A stretch of DNA of 64,000 nucleotides, from the NCBI RefSeq assembly GCF_018397995.1, contig NZ_BBQH01000011.1:248001-312000 (forward strand), given 5' to 3'. Source of the DNA: Rhizomonospora bruguierae (lineage in GTDB: Bacteria; Actinomycetota; Actinomycetes; Mycobacteriales; Micromonosporaceae). Made by a program: the position numbers and the translations under genes. Every line of letters starts with the position of its first letter. Position 1 is the first letter of the stretch. Below the pieces are notes generated by a model. It was not told where the DNA came from. It ran no database searches and worked only from the letters and a program-made list of their open reading frames with translations. Positions 8,277 to 16,542 of this stretch are shown piece by piece.

Positions 8277-9561
8277 GGTCCACCTCTGGATCGGGTCGGA
8301 TCTGCCCGCTGTCCTGCCGCGCCCGTCGCGCCGCCCGCTCCCGGGCCGCCGCGGCGAACCGGCGCGCGTCCCGGCGCGACGCCGCCGCGCGGCGCCGCCG
8401 CTGGCCGCGGCTCAGCTGGCCGACCGGTCGCCCACCGGCCAACCGGGCGAGCACGAAGAGCAGCAGCACCAGGGCCATCAGCACGGCCGCGGCGCCGAAC
8501 CCCCGCGCGATCATCGCCGGATCCGGCCGCCGGACCGCGTCGAAGACGAACAGCGGGAGCGACACCTGCGGGCCCTCGCCGGGGTTCAGGTTGGTGATGG
8601 CGGTGAAGCCCGCCGTCAGCAGCACCGGAGAGGTCTCGCCGACGCCACGCGCGGTGCCCAGGATGATCGCCGTCGTGATGCCGGACCGGGCGGTGGGCAG
8701 CACGACGTGCCAGACCGTCCGCCACTGGGACGCGCCGAGCGCGAGGGACGCCTCCCGCAGGGTCCCCGGCACCAGGCGCAGGACCACGTCCGCGGCCCGG
8801 ATCACGATCGGCAGCATCATCACGCTGATCGCCAGCCCGGCGGCGAACCCCGACTTGGGCAGGCCCAGGGTCAGGATCACCGTGGCGTACACGAAGAGGC
8901 CGGCCACGATCGACGGCAGCGCCGTCATCGCCTCGACGACGACCCGCACGACGCGGCTGAGCGGCCCCGGCACCTCGCTGAGGAAGACGGCGCAGACCAG
9001 CCCGAGCGGCACGGTGACGGCCAGCGCGATGGCGATCTGTTCGAGCGTGCCGCCGATCGCGTGCCGGATGCCGCCGATGCTCAGCGGCTGCAACGGGCCC
9101 GCGTCCCGCATGTCCTGCCAGTAGAAGTTGCCCATCGCGAGGGCGTCCCGGCCGCGCCAGAAGGTGAAGACGACCACGACCACGAGCGCCACCAGCATCG
9201 CGATCGCCAGGGTGTGCACGAACACCGCGGCCAGCCGGTCGCGTACCGCCGGCCCGCTCTCGTCCAGCCCGACGAGCGCGGCGTACAGCCCGAGGAACAG
9301 CAGGTAGGCGCACGCCACGAAGCCGAGGACGCCGTCGAAGGGCAGGAACCGGGTGAACAGCAGGCTGGTCAGGCAGACGGCGGCGACGGCGGCGCCGAGC
9401 AGCGCGAAGATGTCGGTCCGGCGGGCGGTCACGATCGCCCGGGGCGCCTCGTGCCCCGGATCGGTGGGGCGTACCGGCACCGTGGTGCGCTGCTCCGCGC
9501 CGGTCGCGGCCACCGCCGGCCGCGACTCCGCGATCCGCTCCACGCCGACGGACATGCTCAT
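8269..9561 (-). CDS. pstA: Phosphate ABC transporter permease PstA
   Basis: 430 residues; inner-membrane half of the Pst channel. The core (about 150-385) is a binding-protein-dependent permease domain with the EAA loop that docks the ATPase (EASLALGASQWRTVWHVVLP) and the PstA-type GTARGVGETSP. The N-terminal 150 residues add about three more membrane helices than short PstA proteins have. The C-terminus is a highly basic tail of about 45 residues rich in Arg and Ala. ATG 9561 overlaps the pstC stop as ATGA. No ATPase gene follows; the next gene encodes a tethered PstS. Confidence 0.9.
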   Translation of the reverse strand: MSMSVGVERIAESRPAVAATGAEQRTTVPVRPTDPGHEAPRAIVTARRTDIFALLGAAVAAVCLTSLLFTRFLPFDGVLGFVACAYLLFLGLYAALVGLDESGPAVRDRLAAVFVHTLAIAMLVALVVVVVFTFWRGRDALAMGNFYWQDMRDAGPLQPLSIGGIRHAIGGTLEQIAIALAVTVPLGLVCAVFLSEVPGPLSRVVRVVVEAMTALPSIVAGLFVYATVILTLGLPKSGFAAGLAISVMMLPIVIRAADVVLRLVPGTLREASLALGASQWRTVWHVVLPTARSGITTAIILGTARGVGETSPVLLTAGFTAITNLNPGEGPQVSLPLFVFDAVRRPDPAMIARGFGAAAVLMALVLLLFVLARLAGGRPVGQLSRGQRRRRAAASRRDARRFAAAARERAARRARQDSGQIRPDPEVDHV

Positions 9562-10598
9562 GCCTCGCTCGCCGCGCCGGACCGGCTCCGGCTGATCACG
9601 ATGCCGGCGATGACGTTCACCAGCAGGGTCATCGCGAACAGCACCAGCCCGGCCGCCATCAGGGCGGCGATGCCGATCGGCGTCGAGTCGCCGTACCGCA
9701 GGGCGATGAGCGCCGAGATCGAGCCGCCGCCGTTCTGCAGGATGTGCGGTTGGACGACGAAGACGACGGAGAGGATCAGGTAGACGCCGATCGTCTCGCC
9801 GAGGGCCCGGCCGAGCCCGAGCATGGTGCCGCCGATCATTCCGCCCCGGCCGAACGGCAGCACGACCGTGCGGATCATTCCCCACTTCGTGGCCCCCAGG
9901 GCGTACGCACCCTCGCGCTCGCCGACCGGCGCCTGGGCGAAGACCTCGCGCATGACCGAGGCGATGATCGGCGTCACCATCATCGCGACGATCACGCCCG
10001 CGATGAACGTGGACGACGTGAGCGCGGTGGCGTTGGCCATCGGATCCCGCGGGTCGTAACCGTCTACCTTGAACAGTGGGATCCAGCCGAAGTAGGTGGT
10101 CAGCCAGCGCGGCAACCCCTCACCCGCGTCCCCGGCCACCAGCAGATGCGGCTGCAACAGGAAGAATCCCCAGATGCCGTAGACAACGCTCGGCACGGCC
10201 GCCATCAGGTCGACCAGGTTCACCAGCGCGGGCGCGACCCGGCGCGGGGCGTACTCGGCGATGTACAGGGCGGCGCCGGTGGCCAGCGGCACCGACACGC
10301 AGATCGCCACGGCGGCGATCAGTACCGTGCCGGTGAGCACACCCGCCACGCCGAAGACGCCGCCACCCGGGTCCCAGGTCTGCGCGGTGAGGAACCGCCA
10401 CCCCATCAGGTCCAGGGCCGGCGTGGCGCGCACGGCGAGGAAGACGCCGACCACCAGCATGATCGCGAGCACGATCAGCCCGGCGGTCCGGCTCATTCCC
10501 CGGAACACCAGATCCGACGGGGTACGGCGCTGCCGGGCCCGCCGCGGGGCGTCCGTGTCGACGGACGAAGCGGCGGCGGCCGTGCGGTGCCGGGCCAT
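9558..10598 (-). CDS. pstC: Phosphate ABC transporter permease PstC
   Basis: 346 residues, the usual PstC size. About six membrane helices follow a basic cytoplasmic N-terminus. The permease EAA motif reads EGAYALGATKWGMIRTVVLP and is followed by LGLGRALGETIGVYLI, typical of PstC. An extracytoplasmic loop between helices (about 155-200, WLTTYFGWIPLFKVDGYD) is longer than average. ATG 10598 shares one base with the stop of the preceding small gene (TGATG) and the gene ends in an ATGA overlap with pstA. PstC and PstA form the heterodimeric channel. The PstB ATPase they need is not encoded nearby. Confidence 0.92.
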   Translation of the reverse strand: MARHRTAAAASSVDTDAPRRARQRRTPSDLVFRGMSRTAGLIVLAIMLVVGVFLAVRATPALDLMGWRFLTAQTWDPGGGVFGVAGVLTGTVLIAAVAICVSVPLATGAALYIAEYAPRRVAPALVNLVDLMAAVPSVVYGIWGFFLLQPHLLVAGDAGEGLPRWLTTYFGWIPLFKVDGYDPRDPMANATALTSSTFIAGVIVAMMVTPIIASVMREVFAQAPVGEREGAYALGATKWGMIRTVVLPFGRGGMIGGTMLGLGRALGETIGVYLILSVVFVVQPHILQNGGGSISALIALRYGDSTPIGIAALMAAGLVLFAMTLLVNVIAGIVISRSRSGAASEA

Positions 10599-11104
10599 CA
10601 CTGACCGACCTGATGGGGCGGTGTCCGCGGCTGCCGGCGCGGCGGCCCCGGGGTGGGGCGCCACGACCCCGAGCCGGTCGCCCTGGTCCGGGAAATCGGC
10701 TCGGGTTCGACGGCCCGCGGCCGGCCCCGGCGGGCGATCCGGACCCCGGCCGTCACGTCGGCGGCCGGCACCGCCTCCAGGAACCGCTCCAGGTTGTACG
10801 AACACTCCCGGCCGCGCAGGTACAGGCGACTGGCGACGGCGACCGGCACACCGTCCACTTCGACCCGCCAGCTCCACTGGCCGGTGGTGCCCAGGGTCAG
10901 CTCCACGGCGACGGCTCGCCGGTAGCTGCCCCGAAGGTCGAGAACCGCCTGGCGGCAGGCGGCGTACGTCCCGTGCAGGTCGGCGCCCCGCCCCAGCTGA
11001 CGGTTGTTCGGCGAGACCAGTACCCACAGGATCCCGTCGCCGACGGGCCGGTCCGGCACCCGCAGCGCCGGTGCGGTCAGGAACACAAAACGGGGGCGTT
11101 GCAC
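10598..11104 (-). CDS. Hypothetical protein opening the Pst-like operon
   Basis: 168 residues, not firmly recognised. It has no signal peptide or membrane helix. The middle (about 40-110) shows two weakly repeated units, HGTYAACRQAVLDLRGSY and YLRGRECSYNLERFLEAV, with WSWRVEVDGVPVAVAS between them. This pattern recalls the small beta-beta-alpha units of YegP/DUF1508 proteins, but that is only a suggestion. The C-terminal 45 residues are Arg/Pro-rich and probably disordered. Start is GTG 11104 after GGAGGGGAG. It is the first gene of the coupled cluster and shares TGATG with pstC, so it may be an accessory or regulatory part of the system. Confidence 0.65.
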   Translation of the reverse strand: MQRPRFVFLTAPALRVPDRPVGDGILWVLVSPNNRQLGRGADLHGTYAACRQAVLDLRGSYRRAVAVELTLGTTGQWSWRVEVDGVPVAVASRLYLRGRECSYNLERFLEAVPAADVTAGVRIARRGRPRAVEPEPISRTRATGSGSWRPTPGPPRRQPRTPPHQVGQ

Positions 11105-11291
11105 CGTGCTCCCCTCCCGTGCGGTGCGCCAGGCCCGTGCACGTCATTCCCGGTGCCGACCCATCTCGGCGGACCACAACAGCCTCAGCAGGCACGATGA
11201 CTCGACGAGCAGCCGTTCACTCACGCCAGACATGCAGAAGTTGAATAACGCGTGCCCGCTCATCCACCATCCGGCTACCCGGGGTCGCCGT

Positions 11292-12029
11292 TCATCCCTG
11301 CCGGCGCCCGGCCGGACGGCCACGTCGGCCGCGCCGCCGCCCGGCGGCGAGGTGGACGACCCCCACGACGGCCAGCACGCCCACCAGGCCGAGCATCCAC
11401 CAGACGTTCGCCAGCGACGCGGATCCGAGGCGCAGACCGCCGGTCAGCCGGGTACCGGCCGACGCGGTGGGCGCCGCACCCAGCGCCGTCGCGCCCGGCG
11501 TGCCGGTCGGGTCGCCGGCCGTCGCCGTGGCCGGGTCGGGCGGTGACGCGGGGTCCACCGGCGGGGCCGCTCCGGCGGGCCGACCGGTCCGCCATTGCCG
11601 GCCGGACACGGTGATCTCGGTGACGAACCGGTCCGGATGGACGCCCTCGGTCTGGCTGAGGCACTCGACCACCACCCACCACTCGCCGTCCGCCGGGGCG
11701 CCGCCGAGCGCCGCCGCGAACGACCGGTTGGGCTGGCCCGTCACCGGAGCCTTGTCGTACCCGCCCGCGGTCATCGGGCGGGCCAGGTTGCTGTACGGCC
11801 CGCCCGGCCGCCCGACGCGCAACTGGGCGTCGGCGCCGTAGCCGGCGGGGCAGGGCCGCGCCGTGGTGGCGACCCGGAAGATCGGCGTCGCGTCGACGGT
11901 GCCGCTGGTCTGGGTGAGGCTGATCGTGCCCAGCGGCGCGGCGGCGGCCGGGGACGGCGGAAGGATCGCCGCGGTCGCGGCGGACAACAGGGCCGCGCCG
12001 GCGGCCGCCAAGGTGCGGTGTCGGATCAC
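11292..12029 (-). CDS. Exported single-helix protein sharing the RVGRPGGPYSNL domain
   Basis: 245 residues. A signal peptide (about 1-33, ending PAAAA) precedes a domain (about 35-140) closely related to the N-terminal domain of the LPRTG protein at 862-2529. Both have CPxGYG, LRVGRPGGPYSNL, GGYD..PVT, PNRSF.AALGGAP..GEWW and EC.S.TEG. Here the Ig repeats and LPxTG are absent. A Pro/Ala/Thr-rich spacer leads to a membrane helix (about 205-225) and a strongly Arg-rich cytoplasmic tail. Start GTG 12029 is chosen because it places the signal peptide at the N-terminus; GTG 12068 is an alternative. It lies 187 nt upstream of the Pst-like operon on the same strand. The domain is not one I can name, and its function is unknown. 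Confidence 0.75.
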   Translation of the reverse strand: MIRHRTLAAAGAALLSAATAAILPPSPAAAAPLGTISLTQTSGTVDATPIFRVATTARPCPAGYGADAQLRVGRPGGPYSNLARPMTAGGYDKAPVTGQPNRSFAAALGGAPADGEWWVVVECLSQTEGVHPDRFVTEITVSGRQWRTGRPAGAAPPVDPASPPDPATATAGDPTGTPGATALGAAPTASAGTRLTGGLRLGSASLANVWWMLGLVGVLAVVGVVHLAAGRRRGRRGRPAGRRQG

Positions 12030-12128
12030 GCCACCGGGTTTAGGCGACCGCGACGACGGCCGCCGCACGCCGGCGCCCGCTACGGACGTACAGCAGATGA
12101 ACGGGACCTGATCGCCGGCGCTCCCGCG

Positions 12129-13232
12129 CTAGGTGGTGGGGCGGGTGTCGGCGGGATAGGCACGGGTTTCGGCGGCCTTCACCGCGACCCACACCTGCTG
12201 CCCGGTGGTCAGGTGCAGGTGGGCGGCGGCGGCCGGGGTGATGTCGGCGGCCACCCCGATCGGCCCGGCGAGCTGGACGCGCAGGTTGTCGCCGTGGCGT
12301 TGCAGCCCGGTGATGGTGGCCGGCCAGGTGTTGCGGGGGCTGCCGTCCGGCCGGTGGGGGTGCAGCGCGACCGCCGAGGGCGGGAACGCGACGAACGCGT
12401 CACCGTGCACCCGATCCGCGGCCGTCAAGGCGAAGCCGGAGCCCATGCGGACGCTGTGGCCGTCGGCGGTGCCGCGGTAGAGGTTGAGCCCGACGAGGCG
12501 GGCGACGTAGTCGGTGCGCGGTTGGGCGGTGATGCTGGCCGCGTCGCCCTCCTGCACGACCCGGCCGTGTTCGATGATGACCAGCCGGTCGGCCAGGACC
12601 AGCGCGTCGAGCGGGTCGTGGGTGACCAGCAGGGTGGCGCCGGGGTGCGCGGCGAGGTGGCGGTGCAGTTCGGCGCGGGTGTCCAGGCGGGTACCGGCGT
12701 CCAGCGCCGCCAGCGGCTCATCGAGCAGCAACAGGACCGGGTCGAGCGCGAGGGCGCGGGCCAGGGCGACCCGTTGGGCCTGCCCGCCGGACAGTTGCCG
12801 CGGCTTGCGGCGGGCCTGCTCGGCCAGGCCGACCCGGTGCAGCCACTCGGCGGCCGTCCGGTGGGCGGTGCGCCGGTCAACGCCGTGCCGGCGGGGCCCG
12901 AAGGCGACGTTGTCCAGCGCGGTCAGGTGCGGGAAGAGCAGGTAGTCCTGGAACACCACGCCGATCGGGCGGCGCTCGGTGGGCGTCCGCAGGCGACCGT
13001 CGGACCGGTCGAGGTCGCGCCCGGCGAGCGTGACGTGCCCGGCGGTCAGGGGCTGGAGCCCGGCCAGGGCGCGCAGGGCGGTCGTCTTGCCGGCGCCGTT
13101 GGGACCGAGCAGCGCGACCACCTCCCCAGCGCCGATGCGCAGCCGCACGTCGAGGCGGAAGGTGCCCCGGTCCACGGCGAGGTGCGCGTCGAGGACCGGG
13201 CCGGTCGCGGGTTCGGGGCGCGTCGCGGTCAT
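12129..13232 (-). CDS. modC: Molybdate ABC transporter ATP-binding protein ModC
   Basis: 367 residues. ABC ATPase domain (about 1-235) with Walker A LLGPNGAGKTTA, a Q-loop (VFQDYLLFPHLT), signature LSGGQAQRVALARAL, Walker B VLLLLDEPLAALD and switch His (LLVTHDPLD). The C-terminal region (about 290-360) carries a TOBE-type oxyanion-sensing domain. It energises molybdate (possibly tungstate) import with ModB. ATG 13232 overlaps the modB stop as ATGA. The gene ends the modABC operon. Specificity is inferred from the operon. Confidence 0.92.
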   Translation of the reverse strand: MTATRPEPATGPVLDAHLAVDRGTFRLDVRLRIGAGEVVALLGPNGAGKTTALRALAGLQPLTAGHVTLAGRDLDRSDGRLRTPTERRPIGVVFQDYLLFPHLTALDNVAFGPRRHGVDRRTAHRTAAEWLHRVGLAEQARRKPRQLSGGQAQRVALARALALDPVLLLLDEPLAALDAGTRLDTRAELHRHLAAHPGATLLVTHDPLDALVLADRLVIIEHGRVVQEGDAASITAQPRTDYVARLVGLNLYRGTADGHSVRMGSGFALTAADRVHGDAFVAFPPSAVALHPHRPDGSPRNTWPATITGLQRHGDNLRVQLAGPIGVAADITPAAAAHLHLTTGQQVWVAVKAAETRAYPADTRPTT

Positions 13233-14080
13233 CCGCTGGTGATCCACTTGTCGCGCAGCGCGGCGAGGATCGTAACCGACACGATCAGCAGGATCAGGCT
13301 GAGCACGACCGCACCGGACAGGTCGCCGCCCTCCATGGTCTGATAGACCGCCAGCGGCATGGTCTGGGTGATGCCGGGATAGTTGCCGGCGAACGTGATG
13401 GTGGCGCCGAACTCGCCGAGCGCGCGGGCCCAGCACAGCACGCCGCCGGCGGCGATGCCCGGCGCGATCAGGGGCAGCGTGACGTGGGTGAACGTGGTCC
13501 ACCGACCCGCACCCAGGGTGGCGGCGGCCTCCTCGAACCGGGTGTCCGCGCCGCGCAGCGCGCCTTCCACGGCGATGACCAGGAACGGCATCGCCACGAA
13601 CGCCTCGGCGACGACCACCCCGGTGGTGGTGAACGGCAGGGTGACGCCGACCGCGGCGTCCAGCCAGGTACCGAGCAGACCCTTGCGGCCGAACACGAGC
13701 AGCAGCGCCACGCCGCCGACCACCGGCGGCAGCACGAGCGGGACGGTGACCAGCGCGCGGACCACCCGCCGGCCGGGGAACTCGACGCGGGCGAGCAGCC
13801 AGGCCAGGGGCACGCCGAGCGCGAGGCACACCAGGGTGGCGACGGTGGCGGTCTGCAGCGACAGCCGCAGCGCGGTCAGCGCGCCGGGTTCGGTGAGCCG
13901 CTGCCACAGGGTCGCCCACGGGGCCCGGACGACCAGGCCCGCCAGGGGCAGCACGAGGAACGCGAGCCCCGCCACGGCCGGCAGCAGCAGCGCCACCGGT
14001 ACCCGCTGGGTGTGACGGCGGCGCGGCGGCCGGGCCGGTCGAGGCTCAACCGCCGCGTTCCGCTCGTCGATCCGAACCAT
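13229..14080 (-). CDS. modB: Molybdate ABC transporter permease ModB
   Basis: 283 residues with about six membrane helices. The ATPase-docking EAA loop reads EEAAATLGAGRWTTFTHVTL, followed by WARALGEFGATITFAGNYPG, which is characteristic of ModB/CysW-type permeases. The N-terminus is basic (RPPRRRHTQR) and cytoplasmic. ATG 14080 lies just after the modA stop (about 7-nt gap) and the gene overlaps modC by 4 nt, so translation of all three is probably coupled. Confidence 0.93.
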   Translation of the reverse strand: MVRIDERNAAVEPRPARPPRRRHTQRVPVALLLPAVAGLAFLVLPLAGLVVRAPWATLWQRLTEPGALTALRLSLQTATVATLVCLALGVPLAWLLARVEFPGRRVVRALVTVPLVLPPVVGGVALLLVFGRKGLLGTWLDAAVGVTLPFTTTGVVVAEAFVAMPFLVIAVEGALRGADTRFEEAAATLGAGRWTTFTHVTLPLIAPGIAAGGVLCWARALGEFGATITFAGNYPGITQTMPLAVYQTMEGGDLSGAVVLSLILLIVSVTILAALRDKWITSG

Positions 14081-14087
14081 GATCCTG

Positions 14088-14882
14088 CTACGGGGCCTGG
14101 AAACCGGCCGCGGTGAGCACCGCTTGGCCCTTGTCGGACAGCACGTAGGCGACGAATGCCTGCGCGCCGGCCCGGTTCGGCGCGTTCTTCAGCACGACGA
14201 TCGGGTAGTCGTTGATCGCGCCGGCCGACTCGGCGAACTCCACACCGTCCACATCGGAGGCCGCGGCGTGCGCGTCGGTACGGTACACCAGGGCGGCGTC
14301 CACCTCGCCGAGCCGCACCTTCGCGAGGGCCGCCTTCACGTCCTGCTCCAGCGTGACCGGGGTGATGGCCACGTTCGCCGCGGACAGGGCCTTCTTCGCC
14401 GCCGCGCCGCAGGGCACCTGCTCCGCGCACAGGGCGACCTTCACCCCGGCCCCGGTCAGGTCGGCCAGCCCCTTGACGCCCTTCGGGTTGCCCTTGGGCA
14501 CCGCGATCACGAGCTGGTTCCGCACGAACGTGGTCGCCGTGCCGTCGCCGTTGCCGGCGTCGGTGACCGTCGCCATGTTGGTCGGGGCGGCGGAGGCGAA
14601 CACGTCGGCCGGCGCACCCTGGTTGATCTGTGTGGCCAGGGCGGAGCTGCCGGCGAAGTTGAACGTGACGGTCGAGCCGGGGTGCGCGGCCTCGAAGTCC
14701 TTGCCGATCTGGGTGAACGACTCCGTCAGCGATGCCGCCGCGAACACCGTCACCGCGCCGGTCACCTCCGCGCTCGGCGCGGCGTTGCCGCCGGTGTCAT
14801 CGGTCCCGCCGCAGCCGACCAGCCCGGCCAGCGCCACGGCGGTCAATCCGGCCATCGCGGTCCGAACGAAACGTCTACCCAC
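14088..14882 (-). CDS. modA: Molybdate-binding lipoprotein ModA
   Basis: 264 residues. A lipoprotein signal peptide with lipobox LVGC (lipidated Cys about residue 23) is followed by a type 2 binding protein. ModA signatures are VFAAASLTESFTQIG, NFAGSSALATQINQGAPADV and the C-terminal VYRTDAHAA and FVAYVLSDKGQAVLTAAGF. The two Ser/Ala loops correspond to those that hydrogen-bond the oxyanion in known ModA proteins. Start is GTG 14882 after an AAGGGAAG ribosome site. It is the first structural gene of modABC, downstream of the HTH-TOBE regulator gene. Confidence 0.93.
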   Translation of the reverse strand: MGRRFVRTAMAGLTAVALAGLVGCGGTDDTGGNAAPSAEVTGAVTVFAAASLTESFTQIGKDFEAAHPGSTVTFNFAGSSALATQINQGAPADVFASAAPTNMATVTDAGNGDGTATTFVRNQLVIAVPKGNPKGVKGLADLTGAGVKVALCAEQVPCGAAAKKALSAANVAITPVTLEQDVKAALAKVRLGEVDAALVYRTDAHAAASDVDGVEFAESAGAINDYPIVVLKNAPNRAGAQAFVAYVLSDKGQAVLTAAGFQAP

Positions 14883-14912
14883 GTGTCTTCCCTTCAGTTC
14901 GCGCCACTTGCC

Positions 14913-15350
14913 CTACCCGCCGACCCGCGCCCGGTGCGCCACCGCCGGGGTGGATCGCTCCACCACCACCGTGGTCGACTTGATCACCGCGACCGCGACC
15001 GACCCGACCCGCAGGTCCAGCTCGTCGGCCGCCTCCCGGCTCATCAGCGACACCACCCGGAACGGGCCGGCCTGGATGTCCACCTGCGCCATCACCGTGT
15101 CCTTGACCACGGCGGTGACGATGCCGCGCAGCCGGTTCCGCGCCGAGGACTCCTCCGACCCGGCGCCCGGTTCACCGGCCTGGGCGCGGAGGAACCCGGC
15201 CAGGTCGACCCCGTCGATCACCCGGTGCCCGTGCTCGTCCCGCCCGGCGACCAGCCGGCCGGCGTCCACCCAGCGGCGCACCGTGTCCGCGCTGACCCCG
15301 AGCAGCTCCGCCGCCTCACCGATCCGAAACACCGTCACACCGAGCACCAT
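14913..15350 (-). CDS. HTH-TOBE molybdenum-responsive regulator or molybdate-binding protein
   Basis: About 145 residues. The N-terminal half is a MerR/excisionase-type helix-turn-helix (FRIGEAAELLGVSADTVRRW, then VDAGRLVAGRDEHGHRVI). The C-terminal half is a single TOBE/Mop domain (NRLRGIVTAVVKDTVMAQVD ... VGSVAVAVIKSTTVVVE), which in this family binds molybdate or tungstate. It sits 30 nt upstream of modA on the same strand and is probably a molybdate-responsive regulator of modABC. An ATG at 15362 and a downstream GTG are alternative starts; 15350 is a compromise and no strong ribosome site is visible. Confidence 0.85.
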   Translation of the reverse strand: MVLGVTVFRIGEAAELLGVSADTVRRWVDAGRLVAGRDEHGHRVIDGVDLAGFLRAQAGEPGAGSEESSARNRLRGIVTAVVKDTVMAQVDIQAGPFRVVSLMSREAADELDLRVGSVAVAVIKSTTVVVERSTPAVAHRARVGG

Positions 15351-15441
15351 AGCGGCACGCATCTGCGGCAGGAAATGGACACCTCACCTCGTGGGTGCCA
15401 CACCTCTAGCCAGGAAGGCGCCGCATCTGCATGATGAGAGG

Positions 15442-16491
15442 ATGACCGCGCAGCTGGCCGCCCACTGGGCCACCATGACCGGCGACCAGCGGCATCGATG
15501 GGTCACCGTCCTGCGCTATCTGACGAGCGCGATCCCGGCCGACTCCCCGTCCGTGCTCGTCGAGGGGCACGACCACGGTGCCGCGCTGGTGGCCGACCGG
15601 CTCGCCGCCACCCTGCGCGACGCCGGCCGCCCCTGCGTGCGGCTCACCGAGGCGACCTGCAACACCCACGCCGACGCCCGCCACGGCCGCGCCGCCGGCA
15701 CCGTCGTCATCGCCGACGGCTCCCGCTGGCGCGACCACCTCCCGGCGGAGCAGTGGCAGCTGCGCGTCTGGGTCCGCGGCGCCGCCACCCGCACCGGCAA
15801 CGGTAACCGGGGTGACGGCGCGGACATCGTCGTCGACCTGCACGACCCCACCTGGCCGGTCATCCGCCACATCGACGGGTGGTTCGCCCCCACCAACGCC
15901 TGGTACCGCACCGAAGCCCAGGCGTTCTTCGCCAACCGCGCCGCCACCTGGGACACCAGGTTCGGCGACGACCTGCCCGCCTACGCCGCCGCCATCGCCG
16001 AGAGCGCGATACCCGGCGGCGGCGTGGCCATCGACGTCGGCTGCGGCACCGGCCGGGCCCTACCCGCCCTCCGCGACGCCGTCGGCCCCACCGGCACCGT
16101 CCTCGGCATCGACCTCACCCCACAGATGCTCGACGTGGCCCGGCCCCGCGCCGACGCCACCCACGCCGGCCTCATCCTCGCCGACGCCCGCCGGCTCCCC
16201 CTGCCCGACGCGGCCGTGGACGCCGTCTTCGCCGCCGGCCTGATCACGCACCTGCCCGACGCCGCCGACGGCCTGCGCGAACTCGCCCGCGTCACCCGAC
16301 CGGGCGGCCGGCTCGTCCTGTTCCACCCCTCCGGCCGCGCCGCCCTCGCCGCCCGCCACGGCCGCGCCCTGCGCCCCGACGAACCCCTCAGCGAAACCCG
16401 CCTCCGCCTCGCGATGCAAGCCACCGGCTGGCGCCTCACCAGCTACGACGACCCTCCACACCGTTTTCTCGCCACCGCCACCCGCCAGTAG
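15442..16491 (+). CDS. Kinase-like domain fused to SAM-dependent methyltransferase
   Basis: 349 residues in two parts. The N-terminal about 165 residues resemble uridine-kinase-type P-loop proteins (SVLVEGHDHGAALVADRLAA, then DAGRPCVRL and GTVVIADGSRWRD). However, the P-loop reads GHDHGAA and lacks the expected Gly-Lys-Ser/Thr, so ATP binding is doubtful. The C-terminal about 180 residues are a class I methyltransferase with motif I AIDVGCGTGRALPAL, an acidic residue after it (GIDLTPQML), motif II around LILADARRLPLPDA and LARVTRPGGRLVLF. Start is ATG 15442; an earlier ATG at 15431 stops at once. Divergent from the mod regulator. The substrate is unknown. Confidence 0.8.
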   Translation: MTAQLAAHWATMTGDQRHRWVTVLRYLTSAIPADSPSVLVEGHDHGAALVADRLAATLRDAGRPCVRLTEATCNTHADARHGRAAGTVVIADGSRWRDHLPAEQWQLRVWVRGAATRTGNGNRGDGADIVVDLHDPTWPVIRHIDGWFAPTNAWYRTEAQAFFANRAATWDTRFGDDLPAYAAAIAESAIPGGGVAIDVGCGTGRALPALRDAVGPTGTVLGIDLTPQMLDVARPRADATHAGLILADARRLPLPDAAVDAVFAAGLITHLPDAADGLRELARVTRPGGRLVLFHPSGRAALAARHGRALRPDEPLSETRLRLAMQATGWRLTSYDDPPHRFLATATRQ

Positions 16492-16542
16492 TCCACGGGT
16501 CACACGCTCGCGCCATGGGTTTGGTTTCCTCCCCGACGCGGG

